A stretch of 9,531 nucleotides of DNA from Bacteroidaceae bacterium (lineage in GTDB: Bacteria > Bacteroidota > Bacteroidia > Bacteroidales > Bacteroidaceae), in contig JAEEOD010000317.1 of the NCBI GenBank assembly GCA_016284115.1, forward strand, positions 1 through 9,531. Direction: 5' to 3'. A program made the position numbers and the translations under genes. Numbering within the stretch: the stretch's first letter is position 1; the number at the start of each line of letters is the position of its first letter. Shown piece by piece: positions 6,486 through 9,531 of this stretch. The notes under the pieces were generated by a model. The model worked only from the letters and a program-made list of their open reading frames with translations. It had not been told where the DNA came from and ran no database searches.

Positions 6486-8372
6486 ATGAGCGAAGAAATC
6501 AACTTTATTTCTATACCGACAGTAGATTACACAGACGAAAACATCCGCCACTTGGATGATATGGATCATATCCGTATGCGCTCGGGTATGTACATTGGTC
6601 GTTTGGGCGATGGTTCACAGGCCGATGATGGCATCTATGTGCTCTTGAAAGAGACTGTTGACAACAGTATCGACGAGTTCAAGATGGGTGCAGGTAATCG
6701 TATAGAGGTCTCCATCGAAGACAACCTACGTGTAAGTGTACGCGATTATGGCCGGGGCATTCCACAAGGCAAGATGGTGGAAGCTGTGAGTAAGCTTAAC
6801 ACTGGTGGCAAGTATGATAGCAAGGCATTTAAAAAAAGCGTTGGTCTGAATGGCGTGGGCTTGAAGGCGGTCAATGCACTTAGCACCCATTTTGAGGTAC
6901 GCAGCTTTCGTGACGGCATGGTGCGCATAGCACAGTTCGAACGTGGTAAACTGATAAGCGATGTTACTGAACCTACTACTGAGCCTACGGGTACCTATGT
7001 TTATTTCGAGCCAGACAATACCCTCTTCACGGGTTATGTTTATCACAATGATACAGTAGAGAACTTACTCAAAAACTATACCTACCTGAACACAGGTCTA
7101 TCTATCCTCTATAATGGACAGAAGATTCTGTCACGTCATGGACTGGAAGACTTGCTGAAAGACAATATGACGATGGATGGTCTATATGACATCGTCCATT
7201 TGAAAGGTGTCGACATCGAATTGGCTTTCACCCATACCAACCAGTATGGCGAAGAGTATTATTCCTTCGTCAATGGTCAGCATACTACTCAGGGCGGCAC
7301 TCACCAAAGTGCCCTAAAGGAGCATCTGGCACGTACTATTAAGGAGTTTTATAACAAGAACTTTGAATATAGCGACATCCGCAATGGTTTAGTAGCTGCC
7401 ATAGCCATCAACGTCGAGGAACCTCAGTTCGAGGGACAAACCAAGACCAAGTTGGGTTCTACGCTAATGGAACCTGATGGTGTGACTATTAACAAATACA
7501 TCGCCGATTTCGTGAAGCAGGAGGTGGATAACTACCTGCACAAGAACCCTATCATGACAGAAGCGATGCTGCAAAAAATACAGGCTTCTGAGAAAGAGCG
7601 CAAGGCGATAGCTGGTGTCACAAAATTAGCACGCGAACGTGCCAAGAAGGCTAATTTGCATAACAGCAAGTTGCGTGATTGCCGTTATCATCTTAATGAT
7701 GGTAAGGGGAAGCCTCAGGAAGAGCAGTCTTGTATTTTCATCACCGAAGGCTTGTCGGCAAGTGGTTCTATCACTAAAAGCCGTGATGTAAACACACAAG
7801 CAGTATTCAGTCTTCGAGGCAAGCCGCTTAATTCCTATGGTCTGACCAAGAAGGTAGTGTATGAGAACGAGGAGTTCAACTTACTGCAAGCTGCCCTCAA
7901 CATTGAGGACGGATTAGATGGCTTGAGATATAACAAGGTGATTGTGGCAACTGATGCCGATGTTGATGGCATGCACATCCGTCTGTTGATGATTACGTTC
8001 TTTTTGCAGTTCTTCCCCGACTTGATTAAGAAAGGACATGTATATATCCTGCAAACCCCGTTGTTCCGTGTGCGCAACAAGAAGAAAACTACTTATTGCT
8101 ATACAGAGGATGAGCGCGTGAAGGCGATAAAGAAATTGGGCCCTAAACCTGAAATCACCCGATTCAAAGGTTTGGGAGAGATTGATCCTGACGAGTTTAA
8201 AAACTTCATTGGCGACAATATGCGTTTGGAGCAGGTCAATCTGCATAAGACTGACCTGGTGAAGGAGCTATTAGCTTTCTATATGGGCAAGAATACCATG
8301 GAGCGACAGACCTTCATCATCAATAATCTGGTGATAGAAGAAGATTTGGTAACCGAAGATTTCATGTTATGA
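6486..8372 (+). CDS. parE: DNA topoisomerase IV subunit B (type IIA topoisomerase ATPase/TOPRIM subunit)
   Basis: A 628-residue ATPase subunit of a type IIA topoisomerase that, with its A subunit, relaxes and decatenates DNA. The start is the ATG at 6486; an in-frame TTG at 6480 is less likely. The GHKL ATPase domain shows [10 protein letters not shown] (56-65), DYGRGIP (87-93, usually DNGRGIP) and [15 protein letters not shown] (119-133, usually GLHGVG). The transducer domain has the QTKTKLG loop with the catalytic-type Lys (318-324). The TOPRIM domain has [11 protein letters not shown] (418-428), DADVDG (490-495; metal-binding Asp490, Asp492 and Asp494) and RFKGLGE (559-565). Leu423 stands where EGDSA normally has Asp. 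Length fits ParE or the short GyrB class; the sequence type and the coaD/S41 neighbours fit the Bacteroidales gene called parE, whose partner parC is often nearby downstream. No partner is inside the window. A GyrB label cannot be fully excluded. Confidence 0.9.
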   Translation: MSEEINFISIPTVDYTDENIRHLDDMDHIRMRSGMYIGRLGDGSQADDGIYVLLKETVDNSIDEFKMGAGNRIEVSIEDNLRVSVRDYGRGIPQGKMVEAVSKLNTGGKYDSKAFKKSVGLNGVGLKAVNALSTHFEVRSFRDGMVRIAQFERGKLISDVTEPTTEPTGTYVYFEPDNTLFTGYVYHNDTVENLLKNYTYLNTGLSILYNGQKILSRHGLEDLLKDNMTMDGLYDIVHLKGVDIELAFTHTNQYGEEYYSFVNGQHTTQGGTHQSALKEHLARTIKEFYNKNFEYSDIRNGLVAAIAINVEEPQFEGQTKTKLGSTLMEPDGVTINKYIADFVKQEVDNYLHKNPIMTEAMLQKIQASEKERKAIAGVTKLARERAKKANLHNSKLRDCRYHLNDGKGKPQEEQSCIFITEGLSASGSITKSRDVNTQAVFSLRGKPLNSYGLTKKVVYENEEFNLLQAALNIEDGLDGLRYNKVIVATDADVDGMHIRLLMITFFLQFFPDLIKKGHVYILQTPLFRVRNKKKTTYCYTEDERVKAIKKLGPKPEITRFKGLGEIDPDEFKNFIGDNMRLEQVNLHKTDLVKELLAFYMGKNTMERQTFIINNLVIEEDLVTEDFML

Positions 8373-8827
8373 GTAAAGCATTATTCCCTGGCACTTTTGA
8401 TCCCTTCACCATTGGGCATGATGCCATTGTGAAGCGTACTCTCACCTTTATGGATGAGGTAGTGGTAGCGATTGTCAATAACCCCGACAAGCATGCGTTA
8501 TTTTCTGTAGAGGAGCGAGTGCGCATGATTAGTGAATTGTATAAAAACGAACCTCGTGTGTCGGTGATAGCTTTCTCTGGTGCCACGCCAGACATCGCCT
8601 TGGAGGTGGGAGCGAATGCCATCGTGCGCGGGGTGCGTAGTGTAAAGGATTTTGAGTATGAGGAAAACTTGTCGTTCATCTACAAGAAAATGTGTGGCAT
8701 CGAGACAATTTTGCTTTATACCGACCCCGAACTGGCTTGTGTCAGTTCGTCTATCGTTAGGGAGATGATAAAGTTTGGCAAAGATCCAAGTGAGTTCGTT
8801 CCGTTTAAGTTGAAAGTTAATAGTTAA
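8369..8827 (+). CDS. coaD: Pantetheine-phosphate adenylyltransferase
   Basis: A 152-residue cytoplasmic enzyme of normal family length (about 155-165) that makes dephospho-CoA from 4'-phosphopantetheine and ATP, the fourth step of coenzyme A synthesis. The nucleotidyltransferase motif is [12 protein letters not shown] (6-17; Thr14-x-Gly-His17 is the HxGH-like catalytic element). Also present are [14 protein letters not shown] (38-51, with the conserved Lys41), [13 protein letters not shown] (86-98) and the ATP-binding SSSIVRE (126-132). The start ATG overlaps the parE stop by 4 nt (ATGA), implying translational coupling. The final residues (FKLKVNS) differ from well-known homologues, but the C-terminus is variable in this family. 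A strong hairpin begins 3 nt after the stop. Confidence 0.95.
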   Translation: MSKALFPGTFDPFTIGHDAIVKRTLTFMDEVVVAIVNNPDKHALFSVEERVRMISELYKNEPRVSVIAFSGATPDIALEVGANAIVRGVRSVKDFEYEENLSFIYKKMCGIETILLYTDPELACVSSSIVREMIKFGKDPSEFVPFKLKVNS

Positions 8828-8830
8828 AGA

Positions 8831-8898
8831 TTGCCTTATGGATGTGTGTAGGCAACATTTTAGGCCTGACGTCAGTCACTGGCACATCCATAAGGCAA
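8831..8898. repeat. 16-bp perfect inverted repeat (hairpin) between coaD and the S41 peptidase gene
   Basis: TTGCCTTATGGATGTG (8831-8846) is the exact reverse complement of CACATCCATAAGGCAA (8883-8898), with a 36-nt loop. The loop contains a perfect 10-bp palindrome, CTGACGTCAG (8866-8875), and a second possible small stem (8850-8853 with 8864-8867). No T run follows on the plus strand (AAAATATAAAG), so it is not a standard intrinsic terminator. It begins 3 nt after the coaD stop, so a terminating ribosome would cover the base of the stem. A 7-bp direct repeat, TAAAGAT, lies at 8825-8831 and 8904-8910 and could be a trace of insertion or chance. Possible roles: RNA stabiliser, attenuator, protein site or small palindromic repeat element. 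Confidence 0.85.
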
Positions 8899-8926
8899 AA
8901 ATATAAAGATGGCAGATAATAAGACA

Positions 8927-9531
8927 ATGAGAAAATTACTATTCATAGGATTATTGACCACAATAACACTATCAACCTATTCGCAAACCACATCCCGCAT
9001 GGCGATGCGCAAACTCAACTTGGCAGAATACGCTATCAGTCAGCTCTATGTCGATAACGTAGACGAAAATAGTTTAGTAGAGAGTGCCATTACCAAAATG
9101 CTCTCGCAACTTGACCCACATTCTACTTACAGCAATCCCGACGAGGTAAAAGAAATGAACGAGCCTTTACAGGGCAATTTCGAAGGTATCGGAGTGCAAT
9201 TCCAGATGATGGAAGATACTTTGCTGGTGATTCAGCCCGTGAGTGGAGGGCCCTCTGAAAAGGTAGGCATATTGGCTGGTGATCGTATCATTGCTGTCAA
9301 CGACTCTGCCATTGCTGGTGTGAAACTCAGCACAGAAGATATCATGAAACGACTGCGTGGCCCCAAGGGAACTATCGTTAACCTTACCGTGCTGCGTCGT
9401 GATGTGAAAGACCTCTTGCACTTTACGGTGAAGCGCGATAAAATTCCACTCTATAGCCTCGATGCAGCATATATGATTGAGCCGGGTATCGGGTACATCC
9501 GTGTGAGTCGTTTTGCCATGACTACAGGTCA
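8927..9531 (+). CDS. S41-family (C-terminal processing) peptidase, partial at right edge
   Basis: The first 201 codons of a secreted tail-specific type serine protease; the full family is around 500-570 residues. The ATG at 8927 is chosen because it gives a clean Sec signal peptide (MRKLLFIGLLTTITLSTYSQ, cleavage about after Ser19). The in-frame ATG at 8909 would add six polar residues before it. Next come a helical N-terminal region with LDPHSTYS (about 62-69), NFEGIGVQFQM (84-94) and a PDZ domain (about 87-168) with VSGGPSEKVGILAGDRIIAVN (105-125), which binds C-terminal tails of substrates. GIGYIRVSRFAMTTG at the edge begins the protease core; the catalytic Ser and Lys lie outside the window. 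It follows coaD in the same direction across the hairpin, so it is likely in the same operon. No internal promoter was found in the gap. Confidence 0.92.
   Translation, partial: MRKLLFIGLLTTITLSTYSQTTSRMAMRKLNLAEYAISQLYVDNVDENSLVESAITKMLSQLDPHSTYSNPDEVKEMNEPLQGNFEGIGVQFQMMEDTLLVIQPVSGGPSEKVGILAGDRIIAVNDSAIAGVKLSTEDIMKRLRGPKGTIVNLTVLRRDVKDLLHFTVKRDKIPLYSLDAAYMIEPGIGYIRVSRFAMTTG

Noticed and set aside
8831..8898. Hairpin as an integron attC site or a rho-independent terminator
   Set aside because: No RYYYAAC/GTTRRRY pair frames the arms and no integron genes are nearby. No T run follows on the plus strand, and only a short mixed T stretch on the minus strand.
8842..8919. 25-codon frame starting inside the hairpin
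   Set aside because: It has no ribosome site or recognisable content, and is constrained by the palindrome.
8909..8926. ATG at 8909 as the start of the S41 peptidase
   Set aside because: It would put six polar residues (MADNKT) before an otherwise standard MRK-type signal peptide. It stays possible, but 8927 is preferred.

Overview
The window looks like chromosomal DNA from a member of the Bacteroidales (Bacteroides or Prevotella type). The evidence is a SusC/SusD-type outer-membrane pair, promoters that match the Bacteroidetes consensus (TTTG at -33, TAnnTTTG at -7), few Shine-Dalgarno sites, and housekeeping proteins with Bacteroidales-type sequences. Genus and species cannot be set from this sequence alone.

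Layout. Positions 1-3913 are on the minus strand: a TonB-dependent SusC/RagA receptor (3913-755), then a SusD/RagB-like lipoprotein (739-1, cut by the window edge). The two are 15 nt apart and form one transcription unit for uptake of an unidentified nutrient. A 472-nt AT-rich divergent intergenic region (3914-4385) carries a near-perfect promoter for susC, a perfect 13-bp inverted repeat flanking that promoter, and a separate promoter for the rightward genes. From 4386 to the right edge all genes are on the plus strand and tightly packed: a calcium/sodium antiporter, a GNAT-like protein of unknown substrate, the ATPase/TOPRIM subunit of a type IIA topoisomerase (ParE-type), coaD, and the N-terminal third or so of a secreted S41/C-terminal processing peptidase. 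Spacings are 1 nt, 8 nt, a 4-nt overlap, and about 99 nt; the last gap contains a long perfect hairpin (16-bp stem).

How the genes work together. The SusCD pair imports a ligand across the outer membrane (SusD captures it as a lid, SusC transports it with TonB energy). No glycosidase, regulator or invertase is visible in the window, so the substrate is open. The rightward cluster is a mixed housekeeping operon (ion homeostasis, DNA topology, coenzyme A synthesis, envelope proteolysis) with no single pathway in common.

The most interesting signal is the 13-bp inverted repeat (3977-3989 and 4227-4239) that brackets the susC promoter. This is the architecture of an invertible promoter, which would make the SusCD pair phase variable. 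Other points are the 16-bp hairpin after coaD, a Leu in place of the usual Asp in the TOPRIM EGDSA motif of the topoisomerase, and an A10 tract in the spacer of the antiporter promoter.
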